A stretch of DNA of 64,000 bases from Oceanospirillum sp047518265 (GCA_047518265.1 JAKZRG010000033.1:112686-176685), one strand, 5' to 3'. Shown: positions 42,697 through 52,392, numbered from the stretch's first letter. The notes: generated by a model not told the origin, from the sequence alone. Program-made: numbers and translations.

Positions 42697-43938
42697 CTAT
42701 GCGGCATCTGTCCCCTGAAGCCCCATTCTTCCCAGTACCCTAGACAGGATCTTTTTCGGCACTTCATCAGGATCAAGGCTTTTTGTGATCTGTAATTTTT
42801 TATACTTTTCTTCAGTCAGATTCAAATCAGTTGTTTGATTGATCTCTTTTCCGTCTCCGTTGTATAGCAACTGCATAGAGGGACGTGAACGGTGGGAGGG
42901 GTGAACGTCAGTCACAATACCTGTAAAACCATTATTTAAACGAACGAGAGTACCAGCAGGGTATACACCAACAGTTTTAATAAAACTCTCAACAAGCTTT
43001 CCATCCAAATTTTTATTGCGCCAGCTATACAGCTTGCTTAAAGCATTTGTTGTGCTGTGCTGTGTTGAATAATTTCGATTACGGGTTAAAGCTTCAAAAA
43101 CGGTAGTGATCTGAAGTATACGGGCTTGTAGGGGGATCTTTCTGCCTTTAAGACCCGCAGGGTATCCTAGACCATCAAAGCGTTCGTGGTGATAAGCAAT
43201 AATACCAACCAGAGGTTTGAATTGTTCATTAACAGATAGCATATAACAGCCGGCTTCGACGTGTTTTTGAATTTGTTGTCGCTGACCAGTACTAAGGGAA
43301 CCCTTATAGCTCAGTAATGCCTCTGGGATTTTTAGCATACCAATATCATGCAATAAAGCAGCTAAACCAAGTTGATGCAGCTGCTGTTTTTTAAGGCCTA
43401 ATGCTTTACCAAACATAAGACTTAATACGGCAACATCTAAAGATTTTTGTTCAAGAGAAGCATCTTTCTCTTTTAGATTGCAAATTAAGGCAAGTGTTTC
43501 GGGGCGGGCAAGGGAAGAAAGTAAAAGATTATTCATGCTTTCATATAACCCTTCACCACGAAAGCTTTGTTGAGAGCGGACCTGATCAAATGCAGCCGAC
43601 AACACTTTAAGGGTATGTTGGTAGCTTTCTACAGCAAATGAAGCGCTAATTTTATCTCTTAGAGCCTGATTGGTATTTTTTACAACGGGTTTGAGTGCAC
43701 TTTCTTTAACTCTAGCTTGTTTATGCTCGACAGGATTTGAAGGTGTTATTTTTGGTTCACTTACCTTATCAGCCACCTCAATGATAACTGTTTTACAATG
43801 CTGGTTTAGGCGAACAATATCCTCACCTGAACGAATAACAAAAGGAGCTTGCCAATAAGGCAGTTTTTGCCAACCGATATCCGTTTCAATTACCTTCATA
43901 CCAGGCAAAAGCTGGTTGATTGCAATTTTTTTCTGCAT
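42697..43938 (-). CDS. HD-GYP domain protein with DUF3391-like N-terminus
   Basis: 413 residues (start 43938, with AGGA 7 bases upstream; an ATG at 43986 has none). The N-terminal part (MQKKIAINQLLPGMKVIETDIGW) resembles DUF3391, which often precedes HD-GYP. The HD-GYP domain has HDIGMLKIPEAL and HHERFDGLGYPAGLKG. The first motif reads HDIGM instead of HDIGK, with the Lys two residues later, so activity may be altered. A C-terminal region follows with GTLVRLNNGFTGIV. Confidence 0.85.
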   Translation of the reverse strand: MQKKIAINQLLPGMKVIETDIGWQKLPYWQAPFVIRSGEDIVRLNQHCKTVIIEVADKVSEPKITPSNPVEHKQARVKESALKPVVKNTNQALRDKISASFAVESYQHTLKVLSAAFDQVRSQQSFRGEGLYESMNNLLLSSLARPETLALICNLKEKDASLEQKSLDVAVLSLMFGKALGLKKQQLHQLGLAALLHDIGMLKIPEALLSYKGSLSTGQRQQIQKHVEAGCYMLSVNEQFKPLVGIIAYHHERFDGLGYPAGLKGRKIPLQARILQITTVFEALTRNRNYSTQHSTTNALSKLYSWRNKNLDGKLVESFIKTVGVYPAGTLVRLNNGFTGIVTDVHPSHRSRPSMQLLYNGDGKEINQTTDLNLTEEKYKKLQITKSLDPDEVPKKILSRVLGRMGLQGTDAA

Positions 43939-43986
43939 TGTATAGTCCTGATATATGGCAAAAACATACCTAAAAAAACATTCCAA

Positions 43987-44110
43987 TATTTTCCAAGCAG
44001 CGGCTAGAAAATGATGCTTGAGTAGAAGGGCTTTTGTTTAGGCACTTATTTAATATCTCGATGAATCAGGCAAAAGCTCCGTTTCCGCAGCCATCGGGAA
44101 TAACTATTTA
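43987..44110. other. Intergenic region upstream of the HD-GYP gene
   Basis: Non-coding, and contains TTTGTTTAGGCA at 44033-44044, the inverse of the shared motif. The gap between the HD-GYP start and the formate dehydrogenase operon runs to 44464 in all and contains no gene that I can support. Confidence 0.35.
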
Positions 44111-44173
44111 TTTTCCGAGCTATTTACTTTTCGAGCTATTTGTTTTCCAAGCTATTTGTTTTCCAAGCTTTTT
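44111..44173. repeat. Four imperfect 16-17-bp tandem repeats
   Basis: The unit TTTTCC(G/A)AGCTATTT recurs in tandem: TTTTCCGAGCTATTTAC, TTTTCGAGCTATTTG, TTTTCCAAGCTATTTG and TTTTCCAAGCTTTTT. It is non-coding and could be a binding array or slippage product. Confidence 0.65.
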
Positions 44174-44374
44174 ATAATTTTACGTCCAACTTCCATCAGC
44201 TTAGATTTTCACTTTACCCTGTGAAGTGTAAGTATATGTTATTTTTTTGATGTGAGTAAGGTGTGAAAGAAGTATATCTATGTTCGCAGAGGAAAGTTTG
44301 CTGATGCAGATGACATGTTAAGGCTATGTGATAAGGATATTATGCTTACTTAGTAAAATGGGGCTGGGCAATAA

Positions 44375-44397
44375 AAAAGGAGCACTAGGCTCCTTTT
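44375..44397 (-). terminator. Terminator of the formate dehydrogenase operon
   Basis: The stem AAAAGGAGC / GCTCCTTTT with a 5-base loop lies about 70 bases beyond the last fdh gene on the minus strand. On that strand it ends in a T-run (TTTTTTAT), so it is a good intrinsic terminator, and may act both ways. Confidence 0.75.
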
Positions 44398-44464
44398 ATG
44401 TGAAAGATCAATTTATATAAAATCTAGCGCTATTATACGTTAATTGAACCAAGCAAAATTAAAG

Positions 44465-45532
44465 TTATCCTTTAATCTCTTCAGTTTTACTTTTGTCTGC
44501 TTTATTAGGCTCAACGGCTTGATCTTTAACTTGCTCATACCAGATGTCATGGTGCTGTTTTGCCCAGGTTTCATCCACGTAACCGGTTTTCATACCTTCT
44601 AGAGCACCTTCGGAACCGATAGTACCGATATAGATATGACCTAGAGAGATCGCAAACAATAACAGAGAGACACCACCATGGATCAGATTAGCAGTTTGCA
44701 TGTTATCTCGTGTTAGACCAAAAAGAGGAAAGTCCAGTACCAGACCACTGCCCACTACGACTAACCCTAAGATCGTTAATGCCCAGAACCAGCCTTTTTC
44801 GCCACCGTTCAGAAAATCCGCACTAGGGTGTTTGTTGCCAATTAGACCTCCGCCTTGTAGAAACCATTTCAGATCGGTTTTGGTAAAGAAGTTATTACCG
44901 AACCAACGTACGATCATAACTAATAGGCCGATAGAGAAGATTGGGCCAATATAGTTATGTAGGAACTTGGACAGTGAGATTAGCACTTTCCATATCTCAT
45001 AACCGAACACTTGCGGAATAAAGTGTTTGCCATAAAGAATATTTAAGCCGGTAAAAGCTAAAGTTAAGAAAGTGATCGCTACAAACCAGTGCATGGCACG
45101 ATCAAAACGCTTCCATCGTTCGATTAAGCGACCAGTACGAGGCTTATCCAGTTTCATGGAGCCTAACAGGATATAAACCAATGCTAGGATGCCAAGACTA
45201 CCACCAATAGCATATAACCCCGCAGGACTGATCCATTTATTACGCCACTGCCGCCAATGTTCGCCATCCATATTGACCAGTTGACCGTGTTCGGCACTGT
45301 TTGATGTGGTGTATCCTTCTGTCCCGTCGGATACTTCACGCCAATAACCGGCACCTGCAAAGTTTCCCTGCACCTTGGCTGCTGCATCACTGGTATCAGC
45401 CATCACTTGCGGGCTAAAGACGAGTGCTGCAATACCTGCCAGCAACAGTAGGGCAAAGGCGAATAGTAACCCCTTTATTGCACGATCATTGGACTGAGTA
45501 CGATCATTGGGCTGAGTTGTTTTTATCATCAT
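44465..45532 (-). CDS. fdhC: Formate dehydrogenase cytochrome b subunit (gamma)
   Basis: Membrane subunit of 355 residues. After an N-terminal hydrophobic helix and a periplasmic insert come four helices typical of the fdnI-like di-heme cytochrome b, with His residues in FDRAMHWFVAITFLTLAFTG and KFLHNYIGPIF as likely heme ligands. It passes electrons from formate to the quinone pool. It is the last gene of the fdh operon and follows fdhB by 95 bases. Confidence 0.87.
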   Translation of the reverse strand: MMIKTTQPNDRTQSNDRAIKGLLFAFALLLLAGIAALVFSPQVMADTSDAAAKVQGNFAGAGYWREVSDGTEGYTTSNSAEHGQLVNMDGEHWRQWRNKWISPAGLYAIGGSLGILALVYILLGSMKLDKPRTGRLIERWKRFDRAMHWFVAITFLTLAFTGLNILYGKHFIPQVFGYEIWKVLISLSKFLHNYIGPIFSIGLLVMIVRWFGNNFFTKTDLKWFLQGGGLIGNKHPSADFLNGGEKGWFWALTILGLVVVGSGLVLDFPLFGLTRDNMQTANLIHGGVSLLLFAISLGHIYIGTIGSEGALEGMKTGYVDETWAKQHHDIWYEQVKDQAVEPNKADKSKTEEIKG

Positions 45533-45627
45533 GATTTAACCTGAAACGTTCCGTTGATGATGAAGGAGCCGGTGCAGTCCGGCTCCTCTGGTTAAAATGA
45601 TCCTGAGATCATTGCACTCAGCAAAAA

Positions 45628-46293
45628 TTATGCTTTGGCGATAATATTGCTAGCATCAACGGCAAGCTCATTGGCTAGGGCTGCCATCTGTTGTTGATCC
45701 ATGTCGCCAGGAGCGGCTTGTTGGCCATCAATGGATGACCAAGCACCGTCTTTATGGCCACGGTAAACCACACGTTCGCGGAATACATCAGAAACAACCT
45801 TGGCATCACCTGCAAGCAGAGCTTTGGTGGAACACATTTCAGCACACAGTGGCAGTTTGCCCTCAGCAATACGGTTAGCACCGTATTTGGCTTTCTCTTT
45901 TACTGGATCTTCTTCAGGTCCACCGGCACAGAAGGTACATTTGTCCATCTTGCCACGCTCACCAAAAGCACCCTCTTTAGGAAACTGAGGTGCGCCAAAT
46001 GGGCAAGCGAACAGGCAGTAACCACAACCGATACATAGATCTTTATCGTGTAGTACGATGCCATCTTCGGTTTGTTGGAAACAATCCGTAGGGCAAACCG
46101 CCATACAAGGTGCATCCGTACAATGCATGCAAGCCACAGAGATGGACGTTTCGTTCGGTTCCCCATCGTCAATGGTCACAACGCGACGACGCTGTACGCC
46201 CCATTCGGTTTCATTTGCATTTTTACAGGCAGTGACACAACCGTTACATTCGATGCAGCGCTCGGAGTCACATAAGAACTTCATGTTAGCCAT
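45628..46293 (-). CDS. fdhB: Formate dehydrogenase iron-sulfur subunit (beta)
   Basis: Four-cluster ferredoxin of 221 residues: CIECNGCVTACKNANE, CMHCTDAPCMAVCP, CIGCGYCLFACPFGAP and a CTFCAGGP...LCAEMC group. It carries electrons between the catalytic subunit and the cytochrome b. It has no C-terminal membrane anchor helix, unlike FdnH. Upstream of it is fdhA, downstream fdhC. Confidence 0.92.
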   Translation of the reverse strand: MANMKFLCDSERCIECNGCVTACKNANETEWGVQRRRVVTIDDGEPNETSISVACMHCTDAPCMAVCPTDCFQQTEDGIVLHDKDLCIGCGYCLFACPFGAPQFPKEGAFGERGKMDKCTFCAGGPEEDPVKEKAKYGANRIAEGKLPLCAEMCSTKALLAGDAKVVSDVFRERVVYRGHKDGAWSSIDGQQAAPGDMDQQQMAALANELAVDASNIIAKA

Positions 46294-46354
46294 TATTCAA
46301 TCCTCAAAGGTGATTCACGACAGACCATGGCTGATCTGTCGCACTACATCAGGT

Positions 46355-49240
46355 TTAAGCCGGAGTTACTTTACACAGGGTCACTTTTGTTTCCTGCATT
46401 TGAGTAACAGGATCATAACCATAGGTAGTTGCGGTATTTGCCGCTTCACCTACCACATAAGGTGCAGCACCTTGTGGGTATTTATGGGTCAGATCTTTAC
46501 CTTGGAACTTGCCGCCGAAGTGGAAGGGAACAAACACCACACCACGGTCAACACGACGAGTTACTAGGGCTTTCACCTTGATACGACCACCTTCAGCACC
46601 TTCCACCCAGATATCCGCGCCATCGCGAACATTCAGGTTGTTAGCATCATAAGGGTTGATCTCAGCAAACATCTCTTGTTGCAGTTCAGCCAGCCAAGGG
46701 TTGGAGCGGGTTTCTTCACCACCACCTTCAAATTCAACCAAACGACCCGAGGTCATAATGATCGGGTATTCCTTGGAGAAATCTTGCTTCTGGATCGATT
46801 CATACAGAGTCGGTAGACGGTACATGGACTCAGAATCTTTCCAAGTGGCGTAATCTTTCAACAGATCACGACGCGGGGTGTATAGCGGTTCACGGTGTAG
46901 CGGTACTTTATCGGGGAAGGTCCAAACATAAGCACGGGCCTTAGCATTACCAAAGGGGGCGCAACCGTGTTTAATCGCTACACGCTGGATACCACCGGAT
47001 AGATCCGTTTTCCAGTTTTTGCCTTCCGCCGCGGCTTTTTCGTCTGCGGTCATATCTTTCCACCAACCCAACTGTTTCAGCAGTTTGGAGGAGAATTCTG
47101 GATGACCGTCGCCAATCTCATTACCCGGAGGGGCAGAGCCTTCCGCTAGAAGGTTAATACCGTCGCGCTCCACACCGAAACGAGCACGGAAGTTTAGACC
47201 GCCTTCAGCCACGGGTTTGCTGGTATCGTACAGAATTGGTGTACCTGGGTGCCCCATTTCTGCTGTGCCCCAACAAGGCCAAGGCATACCATAGTAATCA
47301 CCATCGGCAACGCCACCTTCCGCTTTTAGCGTATCGTAATTAAAGGTGTGCCAGTTTTTCTGATGATCTTTCAGACGTTCAGGGCTTTGACCGGTGTAAC
47401 CAATCGTCCACATACCACGGTTAAATTCGCGGGTAATATCCTCAACCAAGGGTTCGGTGCCATTGATCTTGATATTCTTGAACAGTTGATCCGAAATGCC
47501 CCATTTTTTGGCCAGCAGGTACATAATCTCGTGATCATTTTTCGATTCGAACAGAGGTTCAACTACCTTGTCACGCCACTGAATCGAGCGGTTAGAGGCT
47601 GTAACGGAACCGTAGGTTTCAAACTGAGTACAGGCTGGTAGCAGATACACACCGTCTTTACGGTCATGCATAACGGCAGCATGAGTTGGGTATGGATCAA
47701 CAATGACCATTAGGTCAAGTTTTTCCATAGCCTTTTTCATCTCAACACCACGGGTCTGAGAGTTTACCGCGTGGCCCCAATAGAACATGGCACGGATATT
47801 ATCTTTCTGCTCGATGCGGTTCTTGTCTTCCAGAACACCATCCACCCAGCGAGAAACCGGGATGCCCTTGTTGTTGCGTGGGTTTTTGCCGTTATATTTC
47901 TTCTGATCGAAGCGGCTGTTAACCCAATCGAAATCAAGCCCCCAAACTTTAGACCAGTGCTTCCAAGCGCCATCAGACAGGCCGTAGTAGCCGGGTAGGG
48001 TATGGGAAAGTACGCCAAGATCCGTTGCGCCTTGTACGTTATCGTGGCCACGGAAAATGTTCGTACCACCACCACTGGTGCCCATATTACCCAGAGCCAG
48101 CATCAGGATGCAGTAAGCACGGGTATTGTTATTACCTGTGGTGTGCTGAGTACCACCCATACACCAAACAATTGAACCTGGGCGGTTAGTGGCCAGCATC
48201 TTAGCCACTTTACGCATTTGCGCTTCGCCAACACCTGTGACATTTTCAACTTCATCAGGTGTCCAACGCTCGACCTCTTTCTTGACTTCTTCCAAGCCAT
48301 AGACACGCTGATCGATAAACTGCTGATCTTGCCAATTGTTTTTAAAGATGTGCCATAACAGGCCCCAAACATAAGCAACGTCAGTACCTGGACGAATACG
48401 GACATATTCGTTAGCTTTGGCCGCTGTACGAGTAAAGCGAGGATCAACCACAATCAATTTAGCTTTGTTTTGCTCTTTCGCTTGCAGAATATGCTGCATA
48501 GCCACTGGGTGAGCTTCAGCCGGGTTGGAGCCAATCAGGATCACCGACTTAGCAAAGTGCATGTCGTTGAACGAGTTGGTCATCGCACCATAACCCCAGG
48601 TATTCGCTACACCTGCTACCGTGGTGGAGTGGCAAATACGTGCTTGGTGGTCAACGTTGTTAGTACCCCAAAGTGCCGCAAATTTACGGAACAAGTAGGC
48701 CTGTTCGTTACTGTGCTTAGCAGAACCCAGCATATAGATGGAATCTGGCCCAGATTCTTTACGAAGCTGCAGGGTTTTATCACCGATCTCATTGATCGCC
48801 TGATCCCAACTCAGTTTCTGCCATTTGCCGTTAACCAGCTTCATGGGGTATTTTAGACGACGTTCACCATGACCGTGCTCACGCAGAGCGGCACCTTTTG
48901 CACAGTGTGCACCCCGGTTAATAGGGTGATCGAAAGCCGGTTCCTGATGAGTCCAAACACCGTTTTGTACTTCGGCATAAACACCGCAACCCACTGAGCA
49001 GTGAGAGCAGATTGTACGCTTCACTTCTTTAGGTGCCGTGCTTAAGGGTGTTTTAGCTTCGGCTTTCTGAATCATGCCGTTGCCCATAAAGCCAGCCGCC
49101 GCGATACCACCTGTGGTGATACCGGTATTTTTCAGAAAAGAACGACGGCTAAGGCCCAGACCTTTACTGCCTTTTTCTTCTGTTTGACTGATTTCACCAG
49201 AGCGGACTTCGCCGGAGCTGATCTTTTTAGTTAATTTCAT
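46355..49240 (-). CDS. fdhA: Formate dehydrogenase catalytic subunit (alpha, Cys-type)
   Basis: Molybdenum or tungsten enzyme of 961 residues oxidising formate to CO2. A Tat signal (SRRSFLKNTG) directs it to the periplasm. An N-terminal 4Fe-4S site (CSHCSVGCGVY ... HCAKGAAL) is followed by the bis-MGD domains. The active-site residue, selenocysteine in E. coli FdnG, is Cys here in HQARICHSTTVAG, with GAMTNSFNDM following. No in-frame TGA is needed. It is preceded by a small Tat protein and chaperone genes typical of this operon. Confidence 0.94.
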   Translation of the reverse strand: MKLTKKISSGEVRSGEISQTEEKGSKGLGLSRRSFLKNTGITTGGIAAAGFMGNGMIQKAEAKTPLSTAPKEVKRTICSHCSVGCGVYAEVQNGVWTHQEPAFDHPINRGAHCAKGAALREHGHGERRLKYPMKLVNGKWQKLSWDQAINEIGDKTLQLRKESGPDSIYMLGSAKHSNEQAYLFRKFAALWGTNNVDHQARICHSTTVAGVANTWGYGAMTNSFNDMHFAKSVILIGSNPAEAHPVAMQHILQAKEQNKAKLIVVDPRFTRTAAKANEYVRIRPGTDVAYVWGLLWHIFKNNWQDQQFIDQRVYGLEEVKKEVERWTPDEVENVTGVGEAQMRKVAKMLATNRPGSIVWCMGGTQHTTGNNNTRAYCILMLALGNMGTSGGGTNIFRGHDNVQGATDLGVLSHTLPGYYGLSDGAWKHWSKVWGLDFDWVNSRFDQKKYNGKNPRNNKGIPVSRWVDGVLEDKNRIEQKDNIRAMFYWGHAVNSQTRGVEMKKAMEKLDLMVIVDPYPTHAAVMHDRKDGVYLLPACTQFETYGSVTASNRSIQWRDKVVEPLFESKNDHEIMYLLAKKWGISDQLFKNIKINGTEPLVEDITREFNRGMWTIGYTGQSPERLKDHQKNWHTFNYDTLKAEGGVADGDYYGMPWPCWGTAEMGHPGTPILYDTSKPVAEGGLNFRARFGVERDGINLLAEGSAPPGNEIGDGHPEFSSKLLKQLGWWKDMTADEKAAAEGKNWKTDLSGGIQRVAIKHGCAPFGNAKARAYVWTFPDKVPLHREPLYTPRRDLLKDYATWKDSESMYRLPTLYESIQKQDFSKEYPIIMTSGRLVEFEGGGEETRSNPWLAELQQEMFAEINPYDANNLNVRDGADIWVEGAEGGRIKVKALVTRRVDRGVVFVPFHFGGKFQGKDLTHKYPQGAAPYVVGEAANTATTYGYDPVTQMQETKVTLCKVTPA

Positions 49241-49260
49241 GGTTTCCCTCTCCGGTTTGA

Positions 49261-49491
49261 TTAACGCAAGGTGTCATAGTAAGCACGAATATGATCCGTC
49301 TCGCGGTAACCGTTCTGGCTATCACTGGCTTGTGCGGTTTCTTGTTCGCCGGTTGATGCAACGGCTTGTGTGGCAGTCATTGCTGCTACACCTGCTACTG
49401 CACTGCCTGCGGCGATGGTTTTTAGAAACTGGCGTCTTCCGGCCTGTTTCAGATCTTTTTTATTGTTGTCGGTCACTATGGTTCTCCTCAT
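49261..49491 (-). CDS. Small Tat-signal protein of the formate dehydrogenase region
   Basis: 76 residues with a twin-arginine signal (AGRRQFLKTIAAGSAVAGVAA) and a short tail ending GYRETDHIRAYYDTLR. This matches the small Tat-target protein often encoded just before fdhA. Its role is unknown, perhaps in assembly or transport of the complex. It lies 20 bases before fdhA. Confidence 0.8.
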   Translation of the reverse strand: MRRTIVTDNNKKDLKQAGRRQFLKTIAAGSAVAGVAAMTATQAVASTGEQETAQASDSQNGYRETDHIRAYYDTLR

Positions 49492-49684
49492 TTCCGCTTT
49501 GACCGGTTCCGGTCTCTACCTGTCCTTATCGTAAAGGGGGTAGTTACAGAGCGGCCTTTCTCCCCAGGTAAGGGGTATAGCAGTCGTGTTCTCTTCCCAG
49601 AGATCATCTTTTTGTTTATTAAATGTTTGTTTTCTAGGTTCTGTTTAAAAAACTTGTTTTCTGAACCTATTCCGATGAAAGTCT
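49492..49684. other. Short intergenic region within the fdh locus
   Basis: 193 bases with no gene. A near-palindrome GACCGG-TT-CCGGTC is at 49501-49514, just upstream of the small Tat gene, and may be an operator. Confidence 0.35.
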
Positions 49685-50329
49685 TTAAACCGTCAGTTCG
49701 GTGACTTCTACGGGTAGGGCTATAGGTTGTTCTTTAATCGCGCCCAGCATATCGGTTTCATAATCTGTAAATGCTCGTCCTAGAGTGCCAACGCTGCTAT
49801 AAAAAACAGCGGCTTCCGCTTTTTGAAGGTCACGGAAAAAACGACCAATCCAACCGCCGAGATGACGTTCATAAAAGGTTTTTTGAATATGCTGGCTATT
49901 ACCGCTGGCGATGAGATAGGTCATCACCTCAAATAGCGCCGCCGCATGATCTTCTGGTTCACAAACATCATCGGCACGTTTAAAGCCCAAGTGCTTTAGA
50001 TCTTGGCGAAGAACCGCTAATGGGGTTTCCATTAAAGAGCCTGTGAGATACCAGGAACCATAAGGCACCAGTTCACCACGACCTAAACCGATAAAGAGCT
50101 CTTGGTATTCATCAGGTAATTGAGCTTCACTGACATGATCGCAGGCCAACTGAAGACCTAACCAAGCCTTGCCCATGTCAGAACCATCTTGGTTATCTGT
50201 CTCTAGTGTGCGTAGCCAGTTAATTAGCTCTGAACTTGGTGTATTTCTCAGCAATGCGGCAAGCAGGCTGTAGATATCAGCCCGTAACTGATCCTGTTCA
50301 TTTAATGCGGGAGAGTAATCAATAGACAT
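49685..50329 (-). CDS. TorD/DmsD-family chaperone for formate dehydrogenase
   Basis: Helical protein of 214 residues, in the range of TorD-type chaperones that guard Tat-exported molybdoenzymes until cofactor is inserted. The segments LPDEYQELFIGLGRGELVPYGSWYLTG and EPEDHAAALFEVMTYLI fit the family (the YxxLFxG and EPxDH motifs). Its likely client is FdhA. It starts 12 bases after the iron-sulfur gene. Confidence 0.82.
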   Translation of the reverse strand: MSIDYSPALNEQDQLRADIYSLLAALLRNTPSSELINWLRTLETDNQDGSDMGKAWLGLQLACDHVSEAQLPDEYQELFIGLGRGELVPYGSWYLTGSLMETPLAVLRQDLKHLGFKRADDVCEPEDHAAALFEVMTYLIASGNSQHIQKTFYERHLGGWIGRFFRDLQKAEAAVFYSSVGTLGRAFTDYETDMLGAIKEQPIALPVEVTELTV

Positions 50330-50341
50330 AATGTAAATTCC

Positions 50342-52117
50342 CTACAGGTTCAGTTGTGCAGCAGGGTCTGCTGCTAAGCCGCGATAGATATCTTTCACAC
50401 GACAGTCTTCACACATTTCAAGACGTTGTAGTGCATCACCAGCGAACATGGCGTGATCTTTCAGTTTTTCTTTCATCATTTTTACGGTGCTAGTAGGTGC
50501 AAAGGCTTTGCCGCAATCGGTACAACAGAAAGGCTCATCCTGATTGATCACGCGAGATTTATCCCGGGCCATGGCATCAAAGACAAAACGTTGTTCTAGC
50601 TGTATGGCGTTTTCCGGACAGGCAGCATCACACAGGCCACACTGAACACAGCTTGCTTCAAGGAAGTTCAATACAGGGGTGTTCTCTTCAGTGCTGATAC
50701 TGCCAGTTGGGCATACTGAGGCGCAGGACATGCACATGGTACAAGCATCTTTATTGATGCTGACTTGACCAAATGGGGCGCTAGTACTTAGTGGTACGCT
50801 AAGTGGTTGCAACGGTGCAAATTGATGCAGATGGTTTAAAGCACCTAGCAGGCGATCACGTTTTGTTGGTTCTTCAAAGCTACTGGCATAAGGTGCGTGG
50901 ATATTTGCTGGGACGCGTACACCTTCGTCGGTATTAAATACCGCAATATTCAGTAAGTTGCTGTCGTTGACAACCTGAATAGCACTATCTGAATAACCCA
51001 GAGCGCTAATAAGCTGCTGGCTTAAAGCTACTTCTTTGTTAAGTAACTGAACTAAACTGGCAGGCGTTTGTTCATCCGTTAGCAATATGATCTGTTGGCA
51101 ACCTTGGCTAAACATATGCAGCCAAAGCTCCATGCCAATGCTGGCTACTTCTTCTAGTTCAACGGGAATAAGGTTAGGGGCCCATTGCGCTATATTTACC
51201 GTGGTTTCAGAACCGTGAAGTACAATTACTGCATTTTCACCGGCTTGATCTCGGTAAGTTTGTAATATACGGGTTAAGTAATCGGCCATCATGCTACTTT
51301 TAGGCAAGGCGTAGCTGATGGCTCCGGTAGGGCACGAAGTCGAACAACTGCCTGCTCCATGACAAAGATAGCTATCAATTTCGATCTGTTTGTCAAAGCT
51401 GCTAATGGCATCAGCGGGGCAGACATCCAAGCAACGAGTACAGCCGGTTAAACCACGACTGCTATGGGCGCAAATATCGTTGTTAATACGGAAATACAGA
51501 GGCTTTTCAAACTCACCGACATAATTGGGCAGCTCTTGTAAAACTTCCGCTAATTTGCTGTTGCCCGGTGCAATATGGAAATAGCCCGGCGGCGCCAGTT
51601 CTTGTCCCAGTGCAGCTTCATGGCCCAGATCTAAAACCAGGTCAAAGTGAGTACGGTGAATTAACGCATTAGCGAGATTGATTTCATTTTTTGCTACATC
51701 AATGAGATCAGTTGATATGTTCGTACTATCAGGAGCTTGAACTGTATCATCTGTTTCTTTCGCCAGAATCTGTAACTCGAACTGCCCCATATAGCCTTTG
51801 ATAGAGGTAATACTGCCATAAGCAATGGGTAGTGAATCCGTATCAGCTAATACTTGTTCCAGTGTTGGATTATTAATGTTCTGCACGGGATCTGTGATCA
51901 AAAGAGAAAGACTGGCAACCTCAGACTCTGCATTAACTTGCAAGAGTTGAGAGGCTGCCAGCCGGGCGAGATCATCAGCACCAATAATTAAGATATGACC
52001 GCCGGATTCATAGGCGATGCTCGGTGCCGCTAGATTTTCAGGGCGAGACAGTGCCGTAAGTGCTGTTTGACGCGCTTGTTGGTTTTTTAGCTGCTGTTCA
52101 GTGAACTGAGCTGTCAT
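50342..52117 (-). CDS. Multi-cluster 4Fe-4S ferredoxin-like fdh accessory protein
   Basis: 591 residues with several Cys groups. Two 4Fe-4S motifs occur near residue 230-270 (CTRCLDVCPADAI and CHGAGSCSTSCPTGAI), two more near 455-495 (CTMCMSCASVCPTGSI and CVQCGLCDAACPENAI), and there are CxxC pairs near the end (CCTDCGKAF and CEDCRVKD). The N-terminal third is alpha/beta with a nucleotide-binding-like LIIGADDLARLAA. It is cytoplasmic and found with this FDH type. Its job is not known; electron supply or cofactor handling is likely. Confidence 0.75.
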   Translation of the reverse strand: MTAQFTEQQLKNQQARQTALTALSRPENLAAPSIAYESGGHILIIGADDLARLAASQLLQVNAESEVASLSLLITDPVQNINNPTLEQVLADTDSLPIAYGSITSIKGYMGQFELQILAKETDDTVQAPDSTNISTDLIDVAKNEINLANALIHRTHFDLVLDLGHEAALGQELAPPGYFHIAPGNSKLAEVLQELPNYVGEFEKPLYFRINNDICAHSSRGLTGCTRCLDVCPADAISSFDKQIEIDSYLCHGAGSCSTSCPTGAISYALPKSSMMADYLTRILQTYRDQAGENAVIVLHGSETTVNIAQWAPNLIPVELEEVASIGMELWLHMFSQGCQQIILLTDEQTPASLVQLLNKEVALSQQLISALGYSDSAIQVVNDSNLLNIAVFNTDEGVRVPANIHAPYASSFEEPTKRDRLLGALNHLHQFAPLQPLSVPLSTSAPFGQVSINKDACTMCMSCASVCPTGSISTEENTPVLNFLEASCVQCGLCDAACPENAIQLEQRFVFDAMARDKSRVINQDEPFCCTDCGKAFAPTSTVKMMKEKLKDHAMFAGDALQRLEMCEDCRVKDIYRGLAADPAAQLNL

Positions 52118-52130
52118 GGGGTTTCCTCAT

Positions 52131-52154
52131 CCGTTTTGATCCGGTCAAAAACGG
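52131..52154 (-). promoter_or_regulatory. Hairpin or operator just before the iron-sulfur gene start
   Basis: A near-perfect inverted repeat CCGTTTTGA / TCAAAAACGG lies 14-37 bases before the start codon. On the transcript it would fold close to the ribosome site (GAGGAAA), so it could be an operator or a translational control hairpin. Confidence 0.4.
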
Positions 52155-52392
52155 TGGCACGGCTTATCTTTTTTATTTTTAGCGTTTTCTAGAACGCTGA
52201 TCTTTATGGCTTTCTCTGGTTCAGGTTTTTCAAAAGCCAATAATTAAGAAGCAAGTGCCAGACCGGTGTCTGCGAAAACAGAACAACCGGTTCTCCGTTC
52301 CGTTCTGGTAGTAATGAATGCCAGACTAAAAACAGGGTCATTTTGTCCTAGACAAAAATAGCCACTGATAAAATGTCCCATTCTGTCTGGTG
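52155..52392. other. Intergenic region, likely internal promoter
   Basis: Non-coding. It contains TTTTGTC-CTA-GACAAAA at 52341-52357 and probably separates the DUF3306 gene from a second fdh transcription unit. Confidence 0.35.

Noticed and set aside
44111..44173. CRISPR array
   Set aside because: The repeats are contiguous with no spacers, and no cas genes are present.
46355..49240. Selenocysteine in formate dehydrogenase
   Set aside because: The active-site codon reads as Cys (ARICHSTT) and no in-frame TGA interrupts the gene.
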